From Methylobacterium aerolatum (GTDB lineage Bacteria; Pseudomonadota; Alphaproteobacteria; Rhizobiales; Beijerinckiaceae), in contig NZ_BPQE01000012.1 in assembly GCF_022179085.1 (NCBI RefSeq), positions 31,055 through 95,054 on the forward strand: DNA of 64,000 nt, written 5' to 3'. The position numbers were made by a program, and so were the translations under genes. Below are positions 16,304-25,667 of this stretch, one piece after another; position 1 is the stretch's first letter, and every line of letters begins with the position of its first letter. Under the pieces are notes generated by a model. It saw only the letters and a list, made by a program, of their open reading frames with translations, searched no databases and was not told the origin of the DNA.

Positions 16304-16361
16304 GCTCCGCTCGCAAGGGATGTGAAGCGGGGGCGACCCGGATATCCCGGAGAAAGCCTTA
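16304..16361 (-). repeat. Stop-codon-linked dispersed repeat, copy A
   Basis: Reading with the gene, the element begins at the TAA stop (16361-16359) of the Gly/Tyr-rich protein gene and contains CCGGGATATCCGG, then GTCGCCCCCGCT, then GCGAGCGGAGC. Copies B (36668) and C (39696) have the same order and the same position relative to a stop codon. Confidence 0.75.
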
Positions 16362-16664
16362 GAAGAAACCGGGGCGCCCATAGCCACGGCCGTAACCGTG
16401 CCTGTAGCCGCGACCGTAGCCGAAGCGATGGCCGTAGCCGTGGCCCCGTCCGTACCCGTAGCCCCGCCCCCGGAAGTGCGGCCGGCCGTAGCCCCGGTGA
16501 CCGTAGCCGAAGCGCGGGCCGCCATAGCCGTACTGGACGTCAGTCACCGCGGAAGCCGCCTCGGGAACGGCCCCGATGCCGATCTGCGATGCGGAGGCCG
16601 GCAGGGGTGCGAGGAACAGGCCGGTCGCGAAGAGTCCGGCCGTCAGTGCTGATGTCTTGAACAA
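16359..16664 (-). CDS. Secreted Gly/Tyr/Arg/His-rich low-complexity protein
   Basis: 101 residues from a TTG start (16664) that has GGAG seven bases upstream. A signal peptide (TSALTAGLFATGLFLAPLPA, cleavage after ASA near residue 26) is followed by a short linker and a tail of YG/RG/HG repeats: YGYGGPRFGYGHRGYGRPHF, RGRGYGYGRGHGYGHRFGYG, ending YGRPGFF. Such tails occur in many small exported alphaproteobacterial proteins of unknown role. A GTG at 16682 or a distant ATG at 16832 are other starts, but the long form puts the signal peptide in mid-protein. The dispersed repeat begins at its stop codon. Confidence 0.65.
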   Translation of the reverse strand: MFKTSALTAGLFATGLFLAPLPASASQIGIGAVPEAASAVTDVQYGYGGPRFGYGHRGYGRPHFRGRGYGYGRGHGYGHRFGYGRGYRHGYGRGYGRPGFF

Positions 16665-17083
16665 GGGCTTGCTCCAGGCCACGCTCGTGAATGTGCCGCG
16701 TTGGCCGAAGGCAACCCCACCGACCCTCGGACCGTTCCAAGTTTCCTCGCTCCCCCGCACGGCTACAGAGCCTGGGGACGGCGCATGAAATCCCGGCGGC
16801 ATCAGAAAAGCGGAAATTCTCGGCGCCGCCACCGCATCGGATTCTTTGATGAAATGCCCCGGGCGATTTGCGCTCGTCTGAACGGCGCGATGGGTTTACC
16901 TTGGCGTGCCGCCCCTTCGACGCCCATGCATCCGAGGCGAACGCTCGGGCGGTACGCCGCCGCAGGACGGGCGTCCCACGCGGCGGGGGGCGAGCGAGGG
17001 ACGGGCCATCCTGCTGTCGAAACGCCGTGCGTCCTGACCGGTTAAGCGCTATTCACACGGCCCGCCCTGGATTGGGCCCTATC
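16665..17083. other. Divergent intergenic region
   Basis: About 420 bases between the Gly/Tyr-rich protein gene and the acyltransferase gene. In-frame extensions of both genes cross it but read like random GC-rich translation. I see no structured element; the promoters of both genes must lie here. Confidence 0.4.
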
Positions 17084-17833
17084 GTGAGGCCCTTCTTGGC
17101 ACGCGTCCGCTTCTTTCTGTTCGCCTCTTACTGGATGGGCTGGACGGCGCTGTTTCTCGCGCCGCTCGCCATCTTCGCCCTGGCCGGGGCACCGACACGG
17201 CCCATTCGCGCGGCGACCCGCCTGTGGGCGCGCGGCATCCTGTTCGGGCTGCGCCGCTTCATCGGGCTGGACTTCGTGGAGGAGGGGCGGGAGCACATCC
17301 CCGCCGCCCCCTGCCTGATCGTGGCGAACCACCAATCCGCCTGGGAAACCCTGGCCTTTCTCGTGCTCGTCCCGGACGTGGCCATCATCGCCAAGCGCGA
17401 GCTGCTCGCGATCCCGGTGGTGGGCTGGTTCCTGCGGCGCTCGCCGATGATCGTCATCGATCGCGCCAATGGCACGCAGGCCCTGCGCACGATGATCGAC
17501 GGATGCCAGGAGGCCGTGGCGGCGGGCCGCTCGGTGCTGATCTTCCCGGAGGGCACGCGGGGCGAAATCGCCGATCCCGTGCGCTTCAAGCGCGGCGTCG
17601 AGATCCTCTACAGTCGGCTCGGCCTACCCGTGGTTCCGGTCGCGGTGAATTCCGGCCTGTTCTGGCCCGGCGGGGCGACCGCGCGGCCCGGCACCGTCGT
17701 CGTGAGCTATCTCGCCGCCATCGCGCCGGGACAGCCCAGCGCCGAGTTCCTGCGCGGCACGGAGAAGGCCATCGACCGGGAGCTCGACCGCTGGCGGACA
17801 GCCGCCCCCGCCGGCGCGACGGCCGGGATCTAG
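17084..17833 (+). CDS. 1-acyl-sn-glycerol-3-phosphate acyltransferase family (PlsC)
   Basis: 249 residues from a GTG, the usual length. One or two N-terminal membrane helices (FLFASYWMGWTALFLAPLAI) are followed by the acyltransferase domain. The first motif is VANHQSAWETLAF, an NHxxxxE variant of the HxxxxD catalytic pair with glutamate in place of aspartate. The third motif is FPEGTRG. It acylates lysophosphatidate in membrane lipid synthesis at the inner membrane. An in-frame upstream extension to 16868 is Arg-rich nonsense, so the GTG immediately before the first helix is preferred. It stands as a single gene. Confidence 0.87.
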   Translation: MRPFLARVRFFLFASYWMGWTALFLAPLAIFALAGAPTRPIRAATRLWARGILFGLRRFIGLDFVEEGREHIPAAPCLIVANHQSAWETLAFLVLVPDVAIIAKRELLAIPVVGWFLRRSPMIVIDRANGTQALRTMIDGCQEAVAAGRSVLIFPEGTRGEIADPVRFKRGVEILYSRLGLPVVPVAVNSGLFWPGGATARPGTVVVSYLAAIAPGQPSAEFLRGTEKAIDRELDRWRTAAPAGATAGI

Positions 17834-17902
17834 AGCGAGGGCGTCGGAACCCGGGGCGACCGCCGCCGGGTTCCGGGGCGGCCCTCGGCCGTATCTCGCC
17901 GG

Positions 17903-17984
17903 TCGCCGAAAGCCGCGGCGGGACGACGCTTCTCGGCCGGCATTTCAGGGACAAATAGTATATAACCTTTCGCCGAAAGCCGCG
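17903..17984. repeat. Direct repeat TCGCCGAAAGCCGCG upstream of the chemoreceptor gene
   Basis: The 15-base sequence occurs exactly at 17903-17917 and 17970-17984, 67 bases apart, in the 245-base space between the acyltransferase stop and the chemoreceptor start. The second copy directly follows an AT-rich tract (TAGTATATAACCTT) that could be a promoter. It might be a regulator-binding repeat. Confidence 0.5.
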
Positions 17985-18078
17985 TGACAGGTATCGAATT
18001 ATGTCTAAGTTAACTTTTTAGCAGCTTCGGCGTGCCAGCGTGGCTGTACGTTCCTGAGATCGTCGGCCTTCTACCATC

Positions 18079-20232
18079 ATGATCAATCTCTCCCGTTTGG
18101 GTGTTCGTCTCCCCGCCACAACGATCGGCCTCGCGATGTTGAGTGCGGTGGCGATGGGCGGGTTCAGTTGGTCGGCGGCCAAGTCCGGCCTGATCGAGGC
18201 GGCGGACGCCCGGCTCTCCCTCGCGGCGGCGGCCCGGCGGGACGGGATCGAGCTGGTGGCCGACCGGATGCAGGCGGATTTCCTGTCCGTCGCCAACCAT
18301 CCCCAGGTCGTCTCGAACTTCCCCGACCTCCTGGAGACCCTCGACCCGGGCAAGCCCGATTTCGCCGCCCTCGTCGAGGCGTTCCGTTCCCCCGCCACCG
18401 CGGAGGCCCGGGTCGCCCTCGACAATCCTCCCGCCTCGGGCATGTACGGGCGGCGCCACGGCAAGGTGCAGGAGGTGGCCCGCCGCCTCGTCGCCGAGCC
18501 GGGCTACGGCGACCTGCTCTTCGTCGACGAGAACGGCCGGGTGGCCTACACGACGACCAAGGGCGCGGATTTCGCCCAGTCCCTCGCCGACGACGCCCTC
18601 AAGGACACCGGGCTCGCCCGCCTCGTCGCGCGCCTCAAGGGGCAGGATCCGGCGGCCACGGCCTTCGAGGACTTCGCGGCCTATCCCGTCGGCACCGGCC
18701 CCTCGGCCTTCATCGGCCGGGCGATGACGAAGCGCGCCAACGTCGCCATGGGCACGGCCCAGGCGGCGGAGCGGATCGGCTTCATCGTCCTGCGCGTCAC
18801 CCCCGCCCTGTTCGACCGGACCCTGTCCAAGCGCGAGGGGCTCGGCGAGACCGGACAGATCCTGGCGGCGGGCGCGGACGGGCTCCTGCGCTCGAACCCG
18901 CCCCTCAACCCCGCCGTCCAGGCCGGCTCCCCCGTCGGCGCCCTCGGCATCGACACGAAGTGGCTGGCCGGCGGCGGCTTCAGCTACGCGGGCGGGAACG
19001 GGGACCACAGGGCGGCGAGCAGCACCGTCTCGGTGCTCGGCGCGCCCTGGACGGTCGTGGCCGAGCAGTCGGAGGCCGAGGCCATCGGCGCCGTGCAGGC
19101 GCTGTCGCGCACGCTGGCCCTGATCGGGATCGCGGTGCTCCTCGGCACGGCGATCCTCGGCCTCCTCGTGGCGCGCTCGATCGTCGGACCCCTCGGCGCC
19201 CTGACCCGGGCCCTGATGGCGCTCGCCCGCCGGGAGCCCCTGGCCGAGGTCCCCGGCAGCCGCCGCCCGGACGAGATCGGCGACATCGCGCGGGCCGTGG
19301 TGACCATCCGCGACATGTCCCTGGAGGAGGCCGCCGAGCAGCTGAAGACCACCGAGGCGGCCCGGCTGCGCGAGGAGCAGGCGCGGCGCGTCCTCCTGCG
19401 CGACCTCGCCGACCGGTTCGAGCACTCGGTGGGCGGCATCGTCGCCAGCGTGTCCCAGGCCGTCGCGGGGCTTCAGGGCTCGGCCGCGACGATGAGCGGC
19501 GCCGTCTCCGAGACCGAGAACCGGTCGACCAGCGTCGCCGCGGCGGCGCACCAGACCGCCGGCAACGTCAACACGGTCGCGGCGGCGGCGGAGGAACTCG
19601 GCGCCACCGTGCAGGAGATCGGCCGCCAGGTGGAGCAGGCCGCCGGCATGTCGGCCTCCGCCGTGGAGGCCGCGGCCCGCACCGAGGAGACGATGGCGGC
19701 CCTCGCCCGGGCCGCGACCCGGATCGGCAACGTCGTCGGCCTCGTCTCCTCCATCGCGAACCAGACCAACCTCCTGGCGCTGAACGCCACGATCGAGGCG
19801 GCCCGGGCCGGCGAGGCCGGACGCGGCTTCGCCGTCGTCGCCGCGGAGGTGAAGGAGCTGGCGGCCCAGACCACCCGCGCCACCGACGAGATCGGCCAGC
19901 AGGTGCAGGAGATCCAGACGGCGACCCAGGGCGCCACGCACGCCATTCAGGACATCGCCGGCCAGATCCAGGCGATGAGCGGCGTGACCACCAACATCGC
20001 CGCCGCGATCGAGGAGCAGGGCGTCACGACGCAGGAGATCGTGCGCAGCATGTCCCAGGCTTCGGCGGGCACGGCGCAGGTGACGACCAACATCGCCGAG
20101 GTGGCGCAGGAGGCCCGGGGCGCCGGACACGCGGCCCAGGCGGTCGCCGCCGCCGCCGACGGCCTCGCGAGCCAGTCCGGCGCCCTGCGCACGGAGATGG
20201 AGCAGTTCCTGTCGAGCGTCCGCGCGGCGTAG
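18079..20232 (+). CDS. Methyl-accepting chemotaxis protein, membrane-bound
   Basis: 717 residues. First membrane helix at about 10-30, a periplasmic sensor of roughly 310 residues (31-340) that looks like a double-Cache fold ([20 protein letters not shown], then SAFIGRAM), second helix at 341-365 ([20 protein letters not shown]), HAMP at 364-420 ([18 protein letters not shown]), and the signalling coiled coil to the end. The kinase-contact tip is [20 protein letters not shown] followed by [15 protein letters not shown]. There is no CheR/CheB pentapeptide at the C-terminus (ends LSSVRAA). The ligand is unknown. It is a stand-alone gene; the che genes are elsewhere. Confidence 0.94.
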   Translation: MINLSRLGVRLPATTIGLAMLSAVAMGGFSWSAAKSGLIEAADARLSLAAAARRDGIELVADRMQADFLSVANHPQVVSNFPDLLETLDPGKPDFAALVEAFRSPATAEARVALDNPPASGMYGRRHGKVQEVARRLVAEPGYGDLLFVDENGRVAYTTTKGADFAQSLADDALKDTGLARLVARLKGQDPAATAFEDFAAYPVGTGPSAFIGRAMTKRANVAMGTAQAAERIGFIVLRVTPALFDRTLSKREGLGETGQILAAGADGLLRSNPPLNPAVQAGSPVGALGIDTKWLAGGGFSYAGGNGDHRAASSTVSVLGAPWTVVAEQSEAEAIGAVQALSRTLALIGIAVLLGTAILGLLVARSIVGPLGALTRALMALARREPLAEVPGSRRPDEIGDIARAVVTIRDMSLEEAAEQLKTTEAARLREEQARRVLLRDLADRFEHSVGGIVASVSQAVAGLQGSAATMSGAVSETENRSTSVAAAAHQTAGNVNTVAAAAEELGATVQEIGRQVEQAAGMSASAVEAAARTEETMAALARAATRIGNVVGLVSSIANQTNLLALNATIEAARAGEAGRGFAVVAAEVKELAAQTTRATDEIGQQVQEIQTATQGATHAIQDIAGQIQAMSGVTTNIAAAIEEQGVTTQEIVRSMSQASAGTAQVTTNIAEVAQEARGAGHAAQAVAAAADGLASQSGALRTEMEQFLSSVRAA

Positions 20233-20267
20233 CCCCGGGGCCGGCTCCGGCGCGGGCGGGACGGCAG

Positions 20268-20289
20268 CGGGCGGCGATGGCGCCGCCCG
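20268..20289. terminator. Hairpin between the convergent chemoreceptor and adaptor genes
   Basis: CGGGCGGC pairs with GCCGCCCG (8 bp, 6-base loop) in the 114-base space between two convergent genes, so it could end transcripts from both sides. No clear T-run. Confidence 0.45.
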
Positions 20290-20346
20290 TCCGGTCGCCC
20301 CGCCTCGGGCGAGCCTTATTTGCCGGGGCGGCGCCCGGCCGCCGGA

Positions 20347-21678
20347 TCACCGCTCCTGCATCGCCCGGGCCATCTGGTCGGTGAAGGGCTTGAGCAGGTA
20401 GGAGAGCGCCGAGCGCTCCTCGGTCGAGAGATAGACCTCGACCGGCATGCCCGGCACGACGGGCCGGTCCGCCACGGTCCTGACGTTGTCCTGGATCGCG
20501 ATCGTCGTGAGGTAGTAGGCCTGGGCGCCGGGACCGTCCACCGAGGCGGAGGCGCCGATCGTCTGAACCTGGCCGAGGATCTCGGGCGTGGTCCTGCGGT
20601 TGAACGCGGTGAAGCGCATCCGCGCCCTCTGTCCGACGGCCGCCTGGTCGATGTCGTTCGGCGAGAGGCGCGCCTCGACGACGAGTTGCGCCTCGGTCGG
20701 GACGATGGACATCAGCGTCTCCTTCGGCGCGACCACCCCGTTCACCGTATGGACGGACAGATCGTTGACGTAGCCGTTGCACGGCGCGGTCAGGGAAGCG
20801 CGCGTGAGGCGGTCCTGGGCCGCCACGAGGCGCTCTCGCAACTCGCCGAGCTTGCCCTCGATGTCGCGCAACTCGCGCTGCGAATCGGTCCTGACCTGCT
20901 GGTCGAGCTCGATGATCTTGATCTTGGTCTCGCTGATCTGCCCCTTGACCCGGGCGATGTTGGCGGACAGCTCGCCGCTGACGCCCTCGGTCTTCACGAG
21001 GTCGCGCTCGGACGCCTTGTACTTCGTGATTTCGATGAGGTTCTTCGAATACAGCAACGCGAGGCGGGTCAGCTCCTCGCGGACGATGCCGCGCTCCGAT
21101 CCGTTGGCGATCTGCTGCGCGCTCAGCGCCTTGATCTGTTCGTTGAGCTGGTCGGTCTGCAGCACCAGTTGTTCCCGCCGCGCCTCCCGCACCGACCGGT
21201 TCTCGTTGAACAGCCGCGTCTCGCCCGACTGCACGGAGACGCCCTGGGGCGACTCGCTCACCTCCCGGTCGAAGGCGATGGCCGAGGCACCGTCTCGCTC
21301 CGCGACGAGGCGCGCCTTCCGGCCGAGGGCCTCCGTCAACTGCGTCCGCACGATGCCGAGTTCGGCGCGGATCTGGGTCTCGTCGAGGCGGATCAGCACG
21401 TCCCCGGCGCGCACGTAGTCGCCGTTCGCGACGAGGATCTCCGAGACGATGCCGCCGTCGCGGTGCTGGACGAGCTGCACCTGGGATTTCACCGCCACCT
21501 TGCCCTGGGCGATCACGGCCCCGCCGAGGGGCGCGTGATAGGCCCAGGCGCCGCAGCCGCCGACCAGGGCGACGGCCATGACGCCCGCGACGGCGACCCG
21601 CCCCGCCAGCCCGCGCGGTTCGCCGGCCTGTTCCGCAAGACGCTTCGCGTGCATGGATGGTAGCCGCTTCGCGGTCAT
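20347..21678 (-). CDS. Type I secretion membrane-fusion protein, HlyD/PrtE family (system 2)
   Basis: 443 residues. Membrane anchor at about 27-48 (VAGVMAVALVGGCGAWAY), lipoyl half 1 (GGAVIAQGKVAVKSQVQLVQ, VRAGDVLIRLDETQ), coiled coils over about 90-290, lipoyl half 2 (LTAPCNGYVNDLSVHTVNGV) and the conserved LSYLLKPFTDQMARAMQE tail. It is the adaptor for the peroxidase/RTX export system and a clear paralogue of the one at 10324-11652. The start used (21678) has GAGGGG upstream; an earlier ATG at 21714 would overlap the previous gene by 23 bases. Confidence 0.93.
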   Translation of the reverse strand: MTAKRLPSMHAKRLAEQAGEPRGLAGRVAVAGVMAVALVGGCGAWAYHAPLGGAVIAQGKVAVKSQVQLVQHRDGGIVSEILVANGDYVRAGDVLIRLDETQIRAELGIVRTQLTEALGRKARLVAERDGASAIAFDREVSESPQGVSVQSGETRLFNENRSVREARREQLVLQTDQLNEQIKALSAQQIANGSERGIVREELTRLALLYSKNLIEITKYKASERDLVKTEGVSGELSANIARVKGQISETKIKIIELDQQVRTDSQRELRDIEGKLGELRERLVAAQDRLTRASLTAPCNGYVNDLSVHTVNGVVAPKETLMSIVPTEAQLVVEARLSPNDIDQAAVGQRARMRFTAFNRRTTPEILGQVQTIGASASVDGPGAQAYYLTTIAIQDNVRTVADRPVVPGMPVEVYLSTEERSALSYLLKPFTDQMARAMQER

Positions 21679-21691
21679 GGATCCTGTCCCC

Positions 21692-23851
21692 TCAGATGTG
21701 GTGATCGGTGGCAAGAAGCGGGTGGGACAGGCCGTGCGAGGCGAGGACGAAGTCGCCCGCCACGAGGTCGTGCCGCCCGTCGAGGACGATCTCGAAGGCG
21801 GGCTGGCCGCCCTGGTCGAGGAAGCCGTCCACGACGGTCTCGTCCCGGCCGTGCCCGTCGGTGTCCCAGTGGTAGGTCACGCAGCCCGCCATCGGCGGCT
21901 CGTCCCCCTTCGACAGGCCGGCGAAGAGGGTGATCGCCGCCGCGGCGGCATCGCCGTCGCCGTGCAGGCCGGACAGGTCGATCCGGTCCCCGACCTTGAA
22001 GTTCGTGATCGTGTCGTGGCCCTGCCCGCCGTTCGTGAGGGCGTCGAGGTCCCTGAAGGCGTAGGTGGTCGGCCCCTCTCCGCCCGTGAGGACGTTCACC
22101 GCCCCGCTCGCCACGATGAGGGTCGGCCCATGCCCGCCGCGGGCATCCTCCACCTCGGTGATCGTGGCGCGCACGGCGCCGTCGATCGTGACCACGCCCC
22201 TGGCGAGGTCGATGGTGACGCTGCCGTCGGCATCCGCCAGATCGACGAGGTCCTCGCCCGCGCCGCCATGGATCTCGTCGATGCCCGTTCCGGCCCCCAG
22301 GTGGATGACGTCGTCGCCGCCGCCGCCGTCGATCCGGTTGGCGCCGTCGCCGCCGTCGAGGTCGTCGTTCCCGTCGCCGCCGTCGAGGCGGTCGTTGCCA
22401 TCTCCGCCGATCAGGACGTCGTTCCCCGCGCCGCCGACGAGCACGTCGTCGCCCCGGCCGCCGTCCAGGATGTCCCGGCCTGCGCCGCCGAGGAGGATGT
22501 CGTTGCCGTCCTCCCCGAACAGGATGTCGTTTCCGTCGCCGCCCACGAGGACGTCGTCGCCCGCGCCGCCCCGGAGCAGGTCGTCGCCGGGGCCGCCGAC
22601 GAGGTGGTCGTTCCCGCCGCTCCCCAGGATGACGTCGTTACCCTCGCGCCCGTAGACCGTGCCGCCGCCCTCCCGCGCGGCGATGAGGTCGTCCGCCGCC
22701 GTGCCGAGGAGGATGCCGGTCCCGTCGCCCGCCGGGTCGCCGGCGGTGTTCCCCGCCGTGAGGGTGAGGGTGGCCGTCTCATCGACGGTGAGGGCGCCGT
22801 CCGACACGGCGTAGGAGAAGGTGACCGTGCCGGTCTGGCCGGCCTCCGGCGTGTAGAGCCAGTGGTCGGGATCCACGGGCAGCAACGTCCCGCCATCCAC
22901 GTGCAGGTCGACGACGCTGAGGAGATCGCCGTCGGGATCGGTCGCCTTCGCGAGCAGGTCCGCCACCGCGACGAGGACGGCCTGATCCGGCAGGGCATCG
23001 TGCAGGTGGACCGGCCCCGAGACGGTCGGCCTCCGGTTGCCGGGAGGCGTGGCCTCGCCGCCCTTGGTATCCCCGCCCTTCGTCTCGCCGCCCTTGCTTT
23101 CCCCGCCCTTGGCCGATCCACCGGCATCGGCCGATTTCGTGTCCTGCGGGGCCGGAATGCCGCCCTTCGCGCTCCCGCTCCCCGGGGACGGCGTTCCGCC
23201 GCCGGACGCCCCGTGCTCGCCCGGAGATGGCTCCGGGTGGCCCGGCCTCCCGCGATGGACGATGTCCTCGCCGGACCCGTTCTTCGTATCCGGCGCCTCC
23301 ACGCCGTTCCTCGCATGCCCGGAGGCCGTGCCCGTCGCGGGGGCAGGGGGCGCCTTCGGGGCGGCCTCGGGCTTCGGAAGGGCGGGCTGCGGCAGGCCGT
23401 TGCCCGCCGGGTTCGGCGCCCCCACCCGGGGCAGGAGATGCAGGGCGGTTCGGAGCGGGGCGTCGCCGCTGTCGAACCGCAGGGTGGCGACGTCCATGGC
23501 CTGGTGCAGGCTCACCTCGGAGGGTGGAAGCGCCGCGATCACCGCCTCGCGGTCGGCCGCCGGGGAGGAGGAGCCCCGCATCGCCGGCCCCGGCTCCACG
23601 ACCGGGTCGTCGTCGTTGGCCGGGGCGGCGGGCGGCGCATCCGCCTCGGGCCGCCGCGCCTCCCCGTGCGCGTCCGGCCTGTGCGGCGAGAGGAAGGTCT
23701 TCAGGAATCCCACGAAGGCGACGAGCAGGCCGGGGGCCAGCACCGGCAGGCGGACGCCGCCCTCGTCGTGATCGAACCGCCGCTTCGGCGCCGAGGCTTC
23801 GAGGTCGTTCGGGAGACCGAGTCTGAGCCGGTCCGGATCGGGCAGGGACAT
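21692..23851 (-). CDS. RTX calcium-binding repeat protein with cadherin-like domain (putative adhesin)
   Basis: 719 residues. Residues 33-52 are unexpectedly hydrophobic ([18 protein letters not shown]). Residues 60-275 are Pro/Ala/Gly-rich and disordered, with [20 protein letters not shown] repeats at 247-266. A cadherin-like domain follows (about 277-366, [19 protein letters not shown]). About sixteen nonapeptides of the GGxGxDxLx type run from 381 to 535, for example [19 protein letters not shown]. The C-terminal module has [17 protein letters not shown] and [16 protein letters not shown], also present in the giant peroxidase. It lies between the transporter and adaptor genes of system 2 and is its second likely cargo. 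Confidence 0.85.
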   Translation of the reverse strand: MSLPDPDRLRLGLPNDLEASAPKRRFDHDEGGVRLPVLAPGLLVAFVGFLKTFLSPHRPDAHGEARRPEADAPPAAPANDDDPVVEPGPAMRGSSSPAADREAVIAALPPSEVSLHQAMDVATLRFDSGDAPLRTALHLLPRVGAPNPAGNGLPQPALPKPEAAPKAPPAPATGTASGHARNGVEAPDTKNGSGEDIVHRGRPGHPEPSPGEHGASGGGTPSPGSGSAKGGIPAPQDTKSADAGGSAKGGESKGGETKGGDTKGGEATPPGNRRPTVSGPVHLHDALPDQAVLVAVADLLAKATDPDGDLLSVVDLHVDGGTLLPVDPDHWLYTPEAGQTGTVTFSYAVSDGALTVDETATLTLTAGNTAGDPAGDGTGILLGTAADDLIAAREGGGTVYGREGNDVILGSGGNDHLVGGPGDDLLRGGAGDDVLVGGDGNDILFGEDGNDILLGGAGRDILDGGRGDDVLVGGAGNDVLIGGDGNDRLDGGDGNDDLDGGDGANRIDGGGGDDVIHLGAGTGIDEIHGGAGEDLVDLADADGSVTIDLARGVVTIDGAVRATITEVEDARGGHGPTLIVASGAVNVLTGGEGPTTYAFRDLDALTNGGQGHDTITNFKVGDRIDLSGLHGDGDAAAAAITLFAGLSKGDEPPMAGCVTYHWDTDGHGRDETVVDGFLDQGGQPAFEIVLDGRHDLVAGDFVLASHGLSHPLLATDHHI

Positions 23852-23852
23852 G

Positions 23853-25598
23853 TCAGGCCCCCGCCAGCGTGGTGTGCGCCTTGGCGGCCCCCGGGAAGGG
23901 GATCGGCGCGGTGTTCTTCATGATCTCCGACCGCGGACCCAGGGCCACGAGCTTGCCGCCCCGGACGACGCCCACGTAATCGACCGATTCGAGGACGCGG
24001 GGCCGGTGCGCGATGACGATCACGATGGCGCCGCGCTCGCGCATGGCCCCGATGGCGTGGCCCAGGGCCACCTCGCCGTCGCTGTCGAGGTTGGAGTTCG
24101 GCTCGTCCAGCACCACGAGGAAGGGGTCGCCGAACATCGCCCGGGCGAGGCCGATGCGCTGCCGCTGCCCGGCGGAGAGGGACAGGCCGTTGGGGCCGAG
24201 TTCGGTCTGGTAGCCCTGCGGCAACTGCGTGATCATGTCGTGGACGCCCGCGGCCTGGGCGGCGGCGACGATCGCGGCGTCCTCGGCCTGCGTGTCGAAC
24301 CGGCTGATGTTCTCCGCGATGGTGCCGTCGAGGAGGGATACCTCCTGCGGCAGGTAGCCGATCTCGCGCCCCAGGATGTCCGCGCGCCACTGGTCGAGGT
24401 CGGCGCCGTCGAGGCGGACGCTGCCGCGCAGGAGGGGCCACACGCCGACGAGACCCTTCACCAGCGAGCTTTTCCCGCCGCCGCTCGGCCCGATCAGCCC
24501 GAGGGCGCTGCCGGCCTTGAGGTCGAAGCTCACCTCGCTGAGGAGCACCGCGCCCGAGCCCGGTGCGACGACGGTCATGCCCTGCACCTTGAGGGCGTGG
24601 CGGGGCCGGGGCAGGGCGAGGCGCCTGTCGTTGTCCTCGATGGTCGCCAGCGTGTGCCGCAGCCGCCGCAGGCTGCGCCGGGCGGCCACCACGATCTTCC
24701 AGTTGCCGATGGCGAGATCGACCGGGGCCAGGGCCCGCGCCGAGGCCACCGAGCAGGCGATGATCGAACCCGCCGACAACTCGCCCGCGATGGTCAGGTA
24801 GGCCCCGAGCCCGAGCAGGGCCGATTGCAGCATCATCCGCACGACCTTGGACAGGGAGCCGAAGGTGCCGACGATGTCGCTCGTGCGCATCTGGATGCGC
24901 AGGTGCTCCGCGTTGGCCTCCTTGAAGCGGACGACCGCGCGGTCCGCGAAGCCCATGGCCTTCAGGATGTCCGCGTTGCGGGCATGGGCGTCGGCCAGGA
25001 GGTTCCGGCGCACGGCGGCGGCGTGCAGCTTGGCCGCCGAGCGGCGGGTGAACAGTTCCGTCAGCCCGGTGAGCGCGCAGAGGACGAGGGCGCCGCCCAG
25101 GGTCAGCAGGCCGAGATAGGGGTGCAGGAGATAGACGAAGCCGAGGAAGATCGGCATCCACGGCAGGTCGAAGAGGGCCACGGGGGCGGAGCCGGACAGG
25201 AAGCCGCGCACCGTGTCGACGTCCCGGCCCCGCTCCATCGCCTCCGGCGTGGAGTAGCCGTAGCGGGTCATCTCGATCACCACCTCGTGCGCGAGGGGCG
25301 CGAGGCGGGCATCGAACCGCGCGCCCATCCGCACGAGGATCTGCGAGCGCAGCGTGTCGAACACGCCCTGGAACAGGTAGAGCCCGATCGCCAGGACGGA
25401 GAGGGCGACGAGGGTCGGGACGCTGCCGCCGGGGATCGCCCGGTCGTAGATCTGCAGCATGTACAGCGAGCCCGTCAGGGCAAGGAGGTTGATCACGCCC
25501 GAGAGCAGGAACAGGGCGAGGATCATCGTCCCGAACGAGCCGATCCTCTTCGAGAGGTCGGCGAGCTCGGTCGGCTTCTTGGTGCGCTGGGAGGCCAT
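23853..25598 (-). CDS. Type I secretion ABC transporter/ATPase, PrtD family (system 2)
   Basis: 581 residues. Membrane domain (about 20-300, beginning with [20 protein letters not shown]), then ATPase: Walker [10 protein letters not shown], signature [14 protein letters not shown] (SAGQ instead of SGGQ), Walker [14 protein letters not shown], and the H-loop in VIAHRP. No C39 domain. The ATG at 25598 precedes [11 protein letters not shown]; an upstream in-frame extension is dismissed because it covers the hairpin after the peroxidase gene. It exports the peroxidase and probably the RTX protein encoded next to it. Confidence 0.93.
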   Translation of the reverse strand: MASQRTKKPTELADLSKRIGSFGTMILALFLLSGVINLLALTGSLYMLQIYDRAIPGGSVPTLVALSVLAIGLYLFQGVFDTLRSQILVRMGARFDARLAPLAHEVVIEMTRYGYSTPEAMERGRDVDTVRGFLSGSAPVALFDLPWMPIFLGFVYLLHPYLGLLTLGGALVLCALTGLTELFTRRSAAKLHAAAVRRNLLADAHARNADILKAMGFADRAVVRFKEANAEHLRIQMRTSDIVGTFGSLSKVVRMMLQSALLGLGAYLTIAGELSAGSIIACSVASARALAPVDLAIGNWKIVVAARRSLRRLRHTLATIEDNDRRLALPRPRHALKVQGMTVVAPGSGAVLLSEVSFDLKAGSALGLIGPSGGGKSSLVKGLVGVWPLLRGSVRLDGADLDQWRADILGREIGYLPQEVSLLDGTIAENISRFDTQAEDAAIVAAAQAAGVHDMITQLPQGYQTELGPNGLSLSAGQRQRIGLARAMFGDPFLVVLDEPNSNLDSDGEVALGHAIGAMRERGAIVIVIAHRPRVLESVDYVGVVRGGKLVALGPRSEIMKNTAPIPFPGAAKAHTTLAGA

Positions 25599-25634
25599 GG
25601 CGCTCGACACCGGAACAGAGGGGAGGGGGGCTCG

Positions 25635-25660
25635 GGGCCGGAGGCGTCCGCCCCCGGCCC
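25635..25660 (-). terminator. Hairpin between peroxidase and transporter genes (operon 2)
   Basis: GGGCCGG pairs with CCGGCCC around a 12-base interior that itself can pair (GGCG/CGCC-like). It starts 8 bases after the peroxidase stop and ends 37 bases before the transporter ATG. The arrangement is the same as in operon 1. Confidence 0.55.
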
Positions 25661-25667
25661 TCACGCG

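Noticed and set aside
21692-23851. A serralysin-type protease among the RTX proteins
   Set aside because: No HExxHxxGxxH zinc motif is present in either RTX protein.
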